A stretch of DNA of 64,000 nt from CAVTLG01 sp963735495 (GTDB lineage Bacteria; Chloroflexota; Ktedonobacteria; Ktedonobacterales; Ktedonobacteraceae), in contig CAVTLG010000008.1 in assembly GCA_963735495.1 (NCBI GenBank), positions 372,001 to 436,000 on the forward strand. The letters are read 5' to 3'. The notes beneath the pieces were generated by a model. The model saw only the letters and a list, made by a program, of their open reading frames with translations, was not told the DNA's origin and did no database searches. Below, piece after piece: positions 8,935-18,220 of the stretch. Every line of letters starts with the position of its first letter. Position 1 is the stretch's first letter. Both the position numbers and the translations under genes were made by a program.

Positions 8935-10698
8935 ATGCAAAAAGAGCGTATAACGGTCTCATATTGCCATACTAATCGCACACGACGTATTACTCGCATC
9001 ATTATAGCATTAATTACTGGCTGCGTAGGATTGGCGGATATGCTGTCCGCCATTGTCCCCAAGCTGGATTGGAGCATTCTCCTGGGAGCATGGCCGATTG
9101 TCAACCAGAGAGTGCCGGCACAAACATTTACCGTAGTGATTGGCTTTTTCCTGATCGTGTTATCCTACGGCCTGGCTCGTGGCAAACATCATGCCTGGCG
9201 CATTACCGTGGTATTATTGGCATTGTCAGCGCTCCTGCACATACAGCGTAGCGGTTCGGTCCTGGCGACACTCGTCGCATTATCGTTGGCGGTACTGCTT
9301 GCCATGCTCACGCGCTTTTTCCAGGCCAGAAGTGATCCACCATCGGCACGACGCGGCTATATCGCATTGTGCCTGGGATTAGGTATCGTGACGTTTTACG
9401 CTATTGGTGGCTTCATTTTCCTGTACAAGAGTTTTTCTCCCTGGATCGACCGCATCGGAGCTGAAGAGGTTATCTTACGACTCCTGTCCCACACGCCTTT
9501 GCACATAGCACATGGCACACCAGCATTTTTCTTTGAGCAAGCTGTACCGGTGTTGTGCATCAGCGCAATACTCTATGGCATGGTACAGATCTTTCGCCCG
9601 GTCGCTGCCGTGCTGATGCCCAATACGGAAGCACGCAACAAAGTACTTGAGCTTGCACGCCTGTATGGCACAAGCTCGATTTCTTATTGTGCATTAAGTG
9701 AAGATAAAAGCTACTTTTTCTCCCAGTCAGGGAAAGCCGTGATTAGCTATGTGCTCGCGGGCAGCACAGCCGTTGTCGCGGGCGATCCCATCGCACCCAA
9801 TGATGAAATGCCCGTCGTCATCAAAGAGTTTATTAACTTCTGCCATGAACAGGGCTGGACTATCGCTTTCTGGCAGGTACGCGATGAATTAGTGGATTTT
9901 TATCGAGCCGCAGGCTTCCACCTGTTCAAGATAGGCGAAGATGCCGTGGTAGACCCACGTACATTCACGCTGCGCGGGAATAAGATGGCAACGGTGCGCG
10001 AGAAAGCAAAGCGGGCAGAGAAAGATGGTCTGCGCGTTGTTATCTACCATGGGAAAATAACAGACGAAGGCTATTTGAAGCAGATAGAGCTCATCTCACG
10101 CGCATGGCTGGCGAAAAAAGGTGGTATGGAGATGGGCTTTAGCCAGGGACAGTTCGATCCCGAGGGCGACAGCGAACAATTCTATGCCCTGGCGGTAGAT
10201 ACCAATAACCAGGTCCACGCATTTATGACCTTCGCCCCCATCTACGGTCGCCTTGGCTGGACAGTAGACCTGATGCGCCGCGCCGAGCATACCTCGCCGG
10301 GCACAATGGATCTCGTGCTCTCACGCATGATAGAGCACCTGAAGAACATGGGAGCGGAAATGCTCAGTCTGGGTCTCGCCCCCATGCATAATGCGAATGA
10401 AGAGCAAGAGACCTTCATAGGTTCCAGCTTTGACTTCTTGACAGAGCACTTTGGCAATCCGGCCAAGAACCAATCCCTCTCTTACTTCAAGAAAAAGTTT
10501 CAGCCTACCTGGGAAAGCCGCTATCTGGCCTATTCAGACGCCTTAAGCCTGCCGAAAATCGGCTGGGCACTTTACCGCGCTCATCAAACGGACGTCTCAT
10601 TGGCAAGAGCCATCCGCCGGTCGCTGGCTGAATGGCGTCAGGGTCACCAGGAACAACAACAAAGCGCTTCCCCGGCGTTGGGCACAGCGAAAGCATAG
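8935..10698 (+). CDS. MprF-like membrane protein with DUF2156 aminoacyl-PG synthase domain
   Basis: 587 residues. The first half has about six membrane helices (for example IIIALITGCVGLADMLSAIV and VIGFFLIVLSYGLA). From residue ~230 a soluble domain with NKVLELARLYGTSSISYCAL, SQSGKAVISYVLAGSTAVVAGDPIA and AFWQVRDELVDFYRAAGFHLFKIGEDAVVD (quoted in shortened parts: AVISYVLAGS, DFYRAAGFHLFKIGEDA) matches the GNAT-like DUF2156 domain of phosphatidylglycerol lysyl-/alanyltransferases. Those enzymes add amino acids to membrane lipid and lower negative surface charge. The membrane part is shorter than in full flippase-type MprF. The ATG follows AAGGGA. Substrate amino acid cannot be told from sequence. 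Confidence 0.88.
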   Translation: MQKERITVSYCHTNRTRRITRIIIALITGCVGLADMLSAIVPKLDWSILLGAWPIVNQRVPAQTFTVVIGFFLIVLSYGLARGKHHAWRITVVLLALSALLHIQRSGSVLATLVALSLAVLLAMLTRFFQARSDPPSARRGYIALCLGLGIVTFYAIGGFIFLYKSFSPWIDRIGAEEVILRLLSHTPLHIAHGTPAFFFEQAVPVLCISAILYGMVQIFRPVAAVLMPNTEARNKVLELARLYGTSSISYCALSEDKSYFFSQSGKAVISYVLAGSTAVVAGDPIAPNDEMPVVIKEFINFCHEQGWTIAFWQVRDELVDFYRAAGFHLFKIGEDAVVDPRTFTLRGNKMATVREKAKRAEKDGLRVVIYHGKITDEGYLKQIELISRAWLAKKGGMEMGFSQGQFDPEGDSEQFYALAVDTNNQVHAFMTFAPIYGRLGWTVDLMRRAEHTSPGTMDLVLSRMIEHLKNMGAEMLSLGLAPMHNANEEQETFIGSSFDFLTEHFGNPAKNQSLSYFKKKFQPTWESRYLAYSDALSLPKIGWALYRAHQTDVSLARAIRRSLAEWRQGHQEQQQSASPALGTAKA

Positions 10699-10706
10699 AT
10701 CCAATA

Positions 10707-10736
10707 TTGTCACAAACACTGAAGCTGCCGTATAAT
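10707..10736 (+). promoter_or_regulatory. Predicted promoter feeding the 84-bp leader element
   Basis: TTGTCA at 10707-10712, 18-base spacer, perfect TATAAT at 10731-10736. The expected transcription start near 10743 would make the following palindromic element the 5' untranslated leader of the gene at 10862. Confidence 0.65.
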
Positions 10737-10746
10737 GAAACTGTAC

Positions 10747-10830
10747 TGATACCCATAGGCATTCAGAAACGCCACTGTCGTGGCTAGAAATGTGCGGCGG
10801 CACATTTCTCATCTGAATGCAAGGCAATAT
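10747..10830 (+). repeat. 84-bp three-stem leader element, copy 1
   Basis: An outer stem GCATTCAG (10759-10766) with CTGAATGC (10813-10820) encloses two hairpins: GCCAC-TGTC-GTGGC (10771-10784) and AGAAATGTGC-GGCG-GCACATTTCT (10786-10809). A second copy lies on the minus strand at 37213-37294. Both copies end with CAAGGCAATAT just before the ribosome-binding site of a gene in the same orientation, so it would be transcribed as a structured leader. Confidence 0.8.
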
Positions 10831-10861
10831 GAAACACACTTTTCTTCAGGAGGCATTTTTT

Positions 10862-11215
10862 ATGGTCATCGCGTCTTTAAATATAGGCGATCCTATTTTC
10901 ATCGGTGACTTCTTTGGTTTTATCCTGGCGCTACCCATCGGACTTTTTCTCTCATTCTGGATCAGCGCAGTAAAAAATCATACCGCGGTCATACTAGGAT
11001 CATTGCTAGGCGCAATCCTTGGTTTCTTTATTATTCTTGCCTGGGCTGGCACGTTGTTCTTTTCAACTCCGCTACCCGGCGCAAACGGTACCGCTGTGTT
11101 CTTTGGAGCCGCGCTCTTCTGCTCAATCCTGGCACTGGTGACTGGCATGCTCGTCGATGTGCTAGTGGCACGCCGCAATACGAGCGATTATCGGCGCACG
11201 CAGTCCCAAGAATAG
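10862..11215 (+). CDS. Small membrane protein, unknown function
   Basis: 117 residues from the ATG at 10862, preferred over an in-frame start at 10829 or further upstream because a strong AGGAGG box sits at 10847-10852. Three hydrophobic helices are visible (FFGFILALPIGLFLSFWI, AVILGSLLGAILGFFIILAWAG in part, and AVFFGAALFCSILALVTGMLV in part), followed by a short basic tail. I recognise no family. It is preceded by the structured leader element and promoter, and followed 12 bases later by holA, with which it is probably co-transcribed. Confidence 0.65.
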   Translation: MVIASLNIGDPIFIGDFFGFILALPIGLFLSFWISAVKNHTAVILGSLLGAILGFFIILAWAGTLFFSTPLPGANGTAVFFGAALFCSILALVTGMLVDVLVARRNTSDYRRTQSQE

Positions 11216-11227
11216 CGCAGACTGACG

Positions 11228-12273
11228 ATGTTTTATCTGCTGCATGGCGAAGACGAGTTCACCAGTCGAGAACAGCTTAAAAAATTACGCCAACAAGGTG
11301 ATTTTGGCTTCAATCAAGATACCTATAGCGGTAGTGATGTTGATGTGCAAACCATCATCATCACCAGTAATACGCTGCCTTTTCTTAGCGAACAGCGTCT
11401 GATCATCGTGGATGGTCTCCCCAAAAGGAAACGGGGCGAAGCTGCGGATACGGCGGCGCTGCCCTCGCCAGCCAAAGAGGATGCGGCACCCGCTACTAAG
11501 GGTAAAAGAGGCAAGAAGAGCAACAAGACAGCTACCGCGACGCGCGCTGGTTTTGAAAAAGCGCTGGCAGCACACGTCTCCACCATGCCAGAGAGTACAT
11601 GCCTGGTGCTGCTCATCGAAGAAGCATTGGATGCCAATCATGTCCTTGTAAAAGCAGCAGAGAAGTATGGGAAAATACTGCAAAGCTCACTGCCAAAGGG
11701 AGCAGCATTGGAGCGCTGGATTAGCAACCGTGCGAAAAGTATCGATGTAAAGATTGCGCCAGAAGCCAACGCGCTGCTGGCAAACTTTATCGGCAATAAT
11801 TTACGACTTCTAGCAAGTGAACTGGATAAGTTAGCGACGTATGTGGGCAAAGGAGCAACCATCAACGTTGAGGATGTACGCCAACTCTCGGCACAGGTGC
11901 AGGAAGCACGCATCTTTGATCTGACAGATGCCCTGGCACAACGCAACCGCAAGCAAGCACTAAACATATTGCACGATTTGCTGGCAGACGGGGAGCCACC
12001 GTTGAAATTGATCAGTACGATCACCTTCCAGGTGCGTTCACTGCTGCTGGTCAAAGAGCTAGCCCAAAAGGGATGCGCGCCCCACAAATCGCCTCCACAC
12101 TCGGTATGGCCCCCTTTTTAGCCGATAAGTCCTTGCGCCAGGTGGGAAACTTCAGCACGCTCCAACTGGAAAATGCCTATCGCCAGCTCTTAGCAACCGA
12201 TGCAGCCCTTAAACGCAGTCGACTTACACCAGAAATGGCCCTGGACTTTCTGGTCGTCCAGTTCGGCGCATGA
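11228..12273 (+). CDS. holA: DNA polymerase III delta subunit, frameshifted
   Basis: Clamp-loader delta subunit, which opens the sliding clamp. Frame one (11228-12121) gives the N-terminal AAA+ domains: FYLLHGEDEF at the start, a Lys/Ala-rich insertion near residues 60-110, then LVLLIEEALDANH and DLTDALAQRNRKQALNILHDLLADGEPP (quoted in part). It ends out of frame after KELAQKG. The conserved C-terminal collar domain continues in the -1 frame from 12073 (MRAPQIAS to LVVQFGA). Joining them gives about 348 residues, the usual length. The switch point is exactly A-AAG-GGA at 12067-12073, a canonical X-XXY-YYZ slippery heptamer that restores QKG-MRAPQ. It could be programmed frameshifting, a real mutation, or a base-call error in AAAAGGG. 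Confidence 0.85.
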
Positions 12274-12408
12274 AACACAATGCCAGACTTGCCATAGCTA
12301 TGTACGCAACGTCCTGTTCCTCATTATTTCATGGAAAGCATACTACGAAGGTTGATCACTACCTCATGAGCATATGCATGTCGTCACACAACGTACCAGG
12401 AGGGCATT

Positions 12409-14088
12409 ATGGCAGAAACTGATGTAAAGCTCTCTCCTGGCGACAACGAAAAACCGGAATATACCAGCCTGGAAAGCAGGGAAACAGATCCCAAACTCAC
12501 CAGGCAAAGACAGCTACGAGCTTTGAATATACTGCTCCTGCTATTACTGCTGAGTTTATTCATGCTCGGCTTTAATGGCGTTCTTAAATATGAGGGCGGC
12601 ATTGAACGCTCAACCTTTACTATCTCTGGCGCCCAGCCTGTACCCGTACTGGAGATGCAGCCACCACGTGGAGAAACATCCCTTGTGGCAGTAGTTACCC
12701 ACGGCTTCGCAGGCAGCAAAGAGCAGATGACGGGCATAGGCACAGAACTGGCCCATGCAGGTATTACCAGTTATCTCTTTGATCTCCCGGGTCACGGCGC
12801 ATCCTCAGTGCCACTGTCCCAGGTTGCTCTGTCTCAGGTAAGCACACAGGAGAACGCAAACACCGTCGCAGAGGTGGTGAATTATGCACGCACCCATAAC
12901 CATGCGACTAAGCACCCACAGATCATATTACTGGGATATGCATTTGGATCGGCAGCCATTAACACCTATGCAGCACAGCACGTGACTAATAATGATCTCA
13001 TCGCTACTATTCTGATATCACCGGCAGAGCAGGCGCTAGCAGTATCCAGGCAGACGAAAGATATACTGATGCTGATTGGAGAAAATGACACGACAGGTGC
13101 CCTGAATAATAGCCGGACACTGCAAAATAGCTGCGCGATGAAGAAGAAGTCAAAGACAACACAAGAGTGCGGAAATCCAGCCAACGGGTCGGGACGACGC
13201 ACTGTGATATTGCCAGGTTTGAACCATCTCACGATCCTCAATGCTAGTAGCACTGCACAGGAGACGCTGAACTGGCTCAAGCGCGCTGCACCTCACCAGC
13301 TCAAAATCAGCGCGGTCAATCCAGGCACACGACTTTTCTGGCTCTATTTCGGCATAGCCAGCATCATGCTGGCCATCTTCCCTCTGTGCACATTGCTCAT
13401 AGAGATTTTTGCTATCAAGGCAACGCCCCATCCTCTGCGGGGCTGGGATGTCATCGTCGGCGATATTTGTCTCATAGGCGCTATTGCAGCCGCCATCACT
13501 ATCCAGTATACATGGCAGCTTTTTGGCTTTGTGCAGATGTTCCTCGCAGATTATATCAGTGGCTATGTTTTCATTTGCGCACTTATCATGGCGCTCCTGT
13601 TCTTAATCATCCGTCGCAAGCTACCAATCGCACCATGGAGCCAGTCATTAAAGCAAATAGTGCTCGGCGGCACCATAGCAATCTTTCTCTACCTGACGCT
13701 TGGTCAGTTGATAACCTTCGCCTGGGCACATCTCACATTCACCGCTGCACGCCTATGGCGCTGCGGACTTATTTTTCTACTGGTCTTGCCTATATTCCTG
13801 CTGGACGAAGGTCTTAACCGGGGTTATCAGGAACAAGGTCGACTACGAGGCATCGCGGCCAGCATTGGCTTTAAAGTATTGCTGCTAGGAGGATTATTTA
13901 CAGGCATGATCATTACACCAGGATTGGGTCAACTCAACATGACCTGGTCGCTGCCAGTGCTGCTGCTGCTGATCCTGGGCGGTTTTTGCACACAACTCTA
14001 CATCAGCGGGAGAGCCGCGCTGGCGGGTGCGATATTAAGCGCACTGGTGATAGCCTGGTGTATGTCTGTTACCTTGCCGATTACTTGA
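12409..14088 (+). CDS. Alpha/beta-hydrolase fused to a C-terminal membrane domain
   Basis: 559 residues. A short N-terminal tail and one membrane helix (residues ~40-57) precede a hydrolase domain at residues ~88-300: VVTHGFAGSKEQ (oxyanion region), LFDLPGHGASS, then GYAFGS at 176-181, LMLIGENDTT (acid) and PGLNHLTI (His). The nucleophile elbow should read GxSxG but has Ala at residue 178. From ~305 to the end there are seven to eight membrane helices. Strong AGGAGG box before the ATG. With the Ser missing, it may be a non-catalytic sensor or carrier; this is inference. Confidence 0.72.
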   Translation: MAETDVKLSPGDNEKPEYTSLESRETDPKLTRQRQLRALNILLLLLLLSLFMLGFNGVLKYEGGIERSTFTISGAQPVPVLEMQPPRGETSLVAVVTHGFAGSKEQMTGIGTELAHAGITSYLFDLPGHGASSVPLSQVALSQVSTQENANTVAEVVNYARTHNHATKHPQIILLGYAFGSAAINTYAAQHVTNNDLIATILISPAEQALAVSRQTKDILMLIGENDTTGALNNSRTLQNSCAMKKKSKTTQECGNPANGSGRRTVILPGLNHLTILNASSTAQETLNWLKRAAPHQLKISAVNPGTRLFWLYFGIASIMLAIFPLCTLLIEIFAIKATPHPLRGWDVIVGDICLIGAIAAAITIQYTWQLFGFVQMFLADYISGYVFICALIMALLFLIIRRKLPIAPWSQSLKQIVLGGTIAIFLYLTLGQLITFAWAHLTFTAARLWRCGLIFLLVLPIFLLDEGLNRGYQEQGRLRGIAASIGFKVLLLGGLFTGMIITPGLGQLNMTWSLPVLLLLILGGFCTQLYISGRAALAGAILSALVIAWCMSVTLPIT

Positions 14089-14190
14089 TGCCACACTGCA
14101 TTATTTGTTAAAGAGCAGCAACGCTATGCGAGATAACGGCGTTTTTGCGCTGAGAGATACACAAAAACTGGCTCTCCGTCCATGAGGGAG

Positions 14191-14260
14191 GAAACAGGGT
14201 AGGGGCGTGTCCTGGCGACCGTCCCGGGGCGCACGCGAGGTGACGCCCCTACCCTGTTTC
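14191..14260. repeat. Palindromic GTAGGGGCG repeat with 18-bp arms
   Basis: GAAACAGGGTAGGGGCGT at 14191-14208 is the perfect complement of ACGCCCCTACCCTGTTTC at 14243-14260. The loop holds GGCGACC and GGCGCACGCGAGG modules that also occur in the 7657 and 8007 copies. It lies between two genes and ends 26 bases before the MidA-like start codon, so it would form part of that leader. Confidence 0.75.
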
Positions 14261-14286
14261 CCAACGTTTCCCCCACAAGGATAGAG

Positions 14287-15423
14287 ATGCACAAAAACTG
14301 GCAGAAACACGGGAAAGTAGGAGTACATTTGGATAAGTTGCAGCAACTCATCCTGGAACGTATCACGCGTGAAGGGCCGATCAGCTTCGCCGAATATATG
14401 CGTATGGCCCTCTATGAGCCGGGTTATGGCTACTACGTCAGTGGACCCGCAAAGATGGGCTGGGAGGGCGATTACTATACGAGCAGCGATGTTTCGTCCT
14501 TCTTTGCCCATTGTATGGGGCGACAGTTACGTTTATTGTGGGATCAGCTTGAGCGTCCTACACCCTGTGTGGTATTGGAACAGGGTGCCGGACGCGGCAC
14601 TCTGGCTCACGACATACGCACGTGGGCAGAGCAGGAAGATGCCGAGTTTTATGCGGCCCTCGACTATCATGACGAAGATATACATGCAGGACAGGATGCG
14701 CTACAAAGCACATTGTCGCCCGCAATCATACTCTCGAATGAGCTGGTTGATGCCTTCCCCGTGCACATCCTAGAGAAACAGGGCCCAAAACTCTACGAAA
14801 TGTATGTTGATACGCAGCATGAGCGGCTGCATGCTGTGCTGGGCGAACCTACGAGCACGGAAGTGGCAAATTATTTAGATCACTATAAGATTCCCTGGCA
14901 AACATTCGCAGATGGATGGCGCGCAGAAGTCAATCTGGATGCGCTACGCTGGATGGAACGCGCGGCCCACCTGCTGACCAATCCTACAGCCAGAAGAAAA
15001 CGGCGCGGCTTTATCCTGACCATCGACTATGGCGATAAAGCCAACACGCTCTATACGCCTGATCGACTCCATGGAACGCTGACCTGCTACTATCACCACC
15101 AACTGACCGAGCAGCCACTAGTACGACCTGGCGCGCAGGACATTACCGCGCACGTCAACTTTACAGCATTGCTACAGGAAGGCAGGCGCAACGGTCTACA
15201 CCTGCACACGTTTACCACGCAGCGCCAGTGGCTCACAGATATGGGCATCTACGAGGAATTGGAGCGACAACGCACCCGCGAATTCGCGGTGATCGATAGT
15301 GCACTCGCCAGCGACCAGGGTCAGACAGCGTTATTTCAATGGTACAATCTGCGACAGAGCGTCGCGACATTAACCCAGCCAGCAGGCATGGGAAATTTTA
15401 AGGTTCTCATACTCAAACGCTAG
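14287..15423 (+). CDS. MidA/NDUFAF7-family SAM-dependent methyltransferase
   Basis: 378 residues. Diagnostic features are the N-terminal FAEYMRMALYEPGYGYY, the SAM-binding VLEQGAGRGTLAHDI, and SNELVDAFPVHI, all typical of the MidA/NDUFAF7 family; mitochondrial NDUFAF7 methylates an arginine in complex I. The bacterial substrate is generally unknown. Length and motif order are normal. The ATG at 14287 has AAGGA upstream. No nuo genes lie in the window to support a complex I role here. A terminator hairpin follows the stop. Confidence 0.88.
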   Translation: MHKNWQKHGKVGVHLDKLQQLILERITREGPISFAEYMRMALYEPGYGYYVSGPAKMGWEGDYYTSSDVSSFFAHCMGRQLRLLWDQLERPTPCVVLEQGAGRGTLAHDIRTWAEQEDAEFYAALDYHDEDIHAGQDALQSTLSPAIILSNELVDAFPVHILEKQGPKLYEMYVDTQHERLHAVLGEPTSTEVANYLDHYKIPWQTFADGWRAEVNLDALRWMERAAHLLTNPTARRKRRGFILTIDYGDKANTLYTPDRLHGTLTCYYHHQLTEQPLVRPGAQDITAHVNFTALLQEGRRNGLHLHTFTTQRQWLTDMGIYEELERQRTREFAVIDSALASDQGQTALFQWYNLRQSVATLTQPAGMGNFKVLILKR

Positions 15424-15443
15424 TCAGCACAACAACGCTGCTC

Positions 15444-15470
15444 GTACCCGTCTCTAAGGGTACAGTTTTT
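15444..15470 (+). terminator. Rho-independent terminator after the MidA-like gene
   Basis: GTACCC (15444-15449) pairs with GGGTAC (15458-15463) across an 8-base loop, followed by AGTTTTT. Confidence 0.65.
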
Positions 15471-15550
15471 GGCAGCACAAAAATGAGCTAAAATTACTGC
15501 TTTGGAAAATCCAATCCTTAGCAAGGGATACATTACCTACTTGATTTAAC

Positions 15551-15663
15551 GCTAGTGGTCTGTCAATCTTCATTTGACAGGTAGTCCATAGCCATGAAAC
15601 GAGGTGAAAAGCCGCCTCAGGTCATTTGGCAACTACTCAAATGAAGCTTGACGAAGCACTAGT
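15551..15663. repeat. MITE-like element of about 110 bp
   Basis: The left end CTAGTGGTCTGTCAATCTTC and right end (reverse complement reading CTAGTGCTTCGTCAAGCTTC) form imperfect terminal inverted repeats of about 30 bases, both continuing with ATTTGA. There is no open frame inside. It marks the left edge of the accessory stretch. Confidence 0.6.
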
Positions 15664-15916
15664 AATATTTTATTCTTTGCTATAAAATAAGTACATCGAA
15701 GTGCAAGGAGATAGAAATGTCGGATGGGTTTAACTCGGATGGATTTAACACTGATAGAACGCTTGCGGATGCGGCAAACTTTCTAATCCAGGGAGAGGAA
15801 TATTATGAAGCGAGCATCCTTCTTCTTAGTAATATCAATATATCAATATACAGCCAATGGAACGACTCAACAGAGTTAAAAATTGAGCTCATTGCAAGCA
15901 GAGCTATATTTAATAT

Positions 15917-17711
15917 CTCATGGTTCGCTCAAATTTTGACGAGATTTCAAAATTGTAATACACTACAAGCATGAAAGAGACATTGAACATTGAAACTGAA
16001 CGTGTAGATGATATTGCGCTATTACTAGCACACATGCAGCGCATGAATATATCTGAGCTGCTAGATAAGCATATCCCAGTTCATGGCAATCGGAAGGGAT
16101 TAAGCGTAGGAAACGTGACGATGGTCTGGCTCTCCCATATCCTTTCAGAAGCGGATCATAAAATGCACCATGTACAAGAGTGGGCAATGCGACGAAAAGA
16201 AATACTACGTGGCTGCGGATTGAAGACGCTTGAACCACGAGATATGACAGATGATCGTCTTGCAGATGTTTTGCATGCTTTAAGTAGCGATATCCATTGG
16301 TCAGCGTTTGAACAGGATTTGATGGGAAGCCTGGTGCGAGTGTATGATATGCAAAAAGCACGCATACGTGTTGATACAACGAGCGTCATGAGTTATGCTG
16401 AAGTGAATGAGCAGGGATTACTGCAATTCGGGCACAGCAAAGACCATCGACCTGACCTGCCACAACTCAAACTGGTGCTCGCCAGTTTGGATCCTTTGGG
16501 AATGCCATTGGCGACCGAAGTGATTTCGGGTGAAAAGGCAGATGACCCGGTATACCTGCCGATCATAAAGCGGGTGCGTGAAGGACTGAAAAGAGAAGGG
16601 TTGTTGTATATAGGGGATTGCAAGATGGCAGCATTCCAAACACGTGCTACCATTCAATCCTCGAAAGATTTTTATTTATGCCCTCTTTCAGCCATACACA
16701 TCTCATCACAGCAAATCCAGCAAGAAGTGGATAGCCTGAGAAAGAACGGAGAGCCACTTATAAAGGTTGAACGCGTGAATGAGAAAAATGAGCATATTTG
16801 TATTGCTCAGGGGTATGAAATGATCCAAGAGCTGGAGAGCGAGAGAGATGGGCAGATATCTGCATGGACAGAACGTCGATTGCTGATTTAATCAATGGGT
16901 GGAGCAGAAGGAGCGAAGCGTTCTTTGCTAGAACGCTTAGAAAAAGCAGAGCAAGCTATACAGGAGCTATTGGTGAGAAAGCAAGGAAAGCAGCGCCTAA
17001 AAACACGTGTGGAAGTAGAGAGAGCCATACAAGAGGTGTTAAAGATATTTCGCGTGGAAGATTTATTAGAAATTGCTATTTATGAAGAAAAGCGGGAAAT
17101 ACCGGTTCGTGCTTATAGAGGAAAAATCTCCTCAGCACGTCAAGAGAGCCTTTTTACGATTAAGAGTACACGAGTGGAAAAATCCCTCGAGTATACGATA
17201 AGCCATCTGAGCTGGCGTGTGTATGTGACGAATTAGGAAAAAGAATATCTTTCTTTAGAACAAGCTGTAGAGGCATATTATGATGAATATCTTGTTCGAG
17301 CGGTGCTTCGGGCGCCTCAAAGGACATCCTTTCTCATTGGCTCCTCTCTATGTGCAACGTGATGATCATCGAGTAGGATTAGTGCGCTTGTTGACGATTG
17401 CTTTGCGTGTTTTAACGCTGTTGGAAGGGGTCGTTCGTCAACGTTTACAAGAGCTGAAAGGAGAGCTTGCTGGACTCTACGCAGGAAATCCCAAACGTCG
17501 CACGAATCAACCGACTGCGGAACGCTTATTGGAAGCCTTCCATGAAGTGACGCTTACCATCGTTCGTGCTCCTGGTTTCATACAACGCCATATCACGCCG
17601 CTTTCTTCGCTTCAGCAAGAAATTTTAACATTATTAGGCTTTACGCCTGTCATCTATTCTCAATTGGCGGATGATTCTTAATTTCCGTCTGGAAAATGAG
17701 CGAACCATGAG
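15917..17711 (+). mobile_element. IS1634-like insertion sequence (1795 bp)
   Basis: Bounded by imperfect terminal inverted repeats that start CTCATGGTTCGCTCA (15917 onward; complement ends at 17711) and flanked by a 7-bp direct repeat TTAATAT at 15910-15916 and 17712-17718. It encodes one transposase frame, now broken. It is inserted in the PD-(D/E)XK-like gene. With its transposase broken it could move only with help from another copy. Confidence 0.85.
15971..17681 (+). pseudogene. IS1634-family transposase, degenerate
   Basis: Translates as an IS4/IS1634-type DDE transposase: an N-terminal part with ERVDDIALLLAHMQRMN and VTMVWLSHILSEADH, the first catalytic Asp in RVDTTSVMSYAE, and the second in LLYIGDCKMAAF. 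The frame is interrupted by TAA at 16889-16891, then TAG at 17234-17236, and a frameshift near 17290-17300, after which the last part continues as ERCFGRLKGHPFSLAPLYV. Both stop codons sit where a Gln codon would be one C-to-T change away. The protein is therefore not made intact. Confidence 0.85.
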
Positions 17712-18220
17712 TTAATATTGTAGAAGATAAGGAAAATGAACATACCAAGAGGATTATAGCCGCTTTTAACGCAGTCCTTCCAAGTGATGTTTATATTGAT
17801 CGTCTCTGGGCGAAAGTAGAATACACTGAAAATTGGAGAGAAGCTCTTCTTGAGGTTATAGAAGGAAAAAGACCGCTTAATCAAGGTAAACTAATTAAAG
17901 ATAAACCAAGGTTTGACTGGGAAAACCTCTTTTTTCGTGCTCCTGTTGAAATTCAAATTGCTCAAGCCTTCGATAAAACAGGAGTACTCTTTCTGCCAAA
18001 TTGTATGACTCGCTTAGGATTACCTGGCAGCAGGGAAAATAGGGAAGCAGATTTTCTAGTCTGTTATGAAGGCAAATGGGGAATTCTTGAGGTAAATGGT
18101 GAAACATTCCATACGAGTGCAGCAAAAGATCATGACAGAGGACGATTGTTTAAATTGCATAGTATTCGTGTTTTAGAGACTTACGATGCAAAAGATGCAC
18201 TAATGAACCATATAGAGTAG

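Larger units (their letters stand above)
15717..18220 (+). pseudogene. PD-(D/E)XK-like (DUF559-type) nuclease gene split by an IS
   Basis: The host gene runs from the ATG at 15717 to 15916 and resumes at 17719-18220. Removing the IS and one copy of its 7-bp target duplication joins AIFNI directly to VEDKEN with no stop or shift and gives an open frame of 233 residues. The distal part has READFLVCYEGKWGILEVNGETFH followed by DHDRGRLFKLHSIRVLE (quoted in parts under 20 residues each: EADFLVCYEGKWGILEVNG). This is the D-x(n)-ExNG-H and D..R..L layout of DUF559/Vsr-like nuclease folds. Because the frame is otherwise clean, the disruption looks recent. Without excision only a 5' fragment would be made, ending shortly inside the IS. 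Confidence 0.75.
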
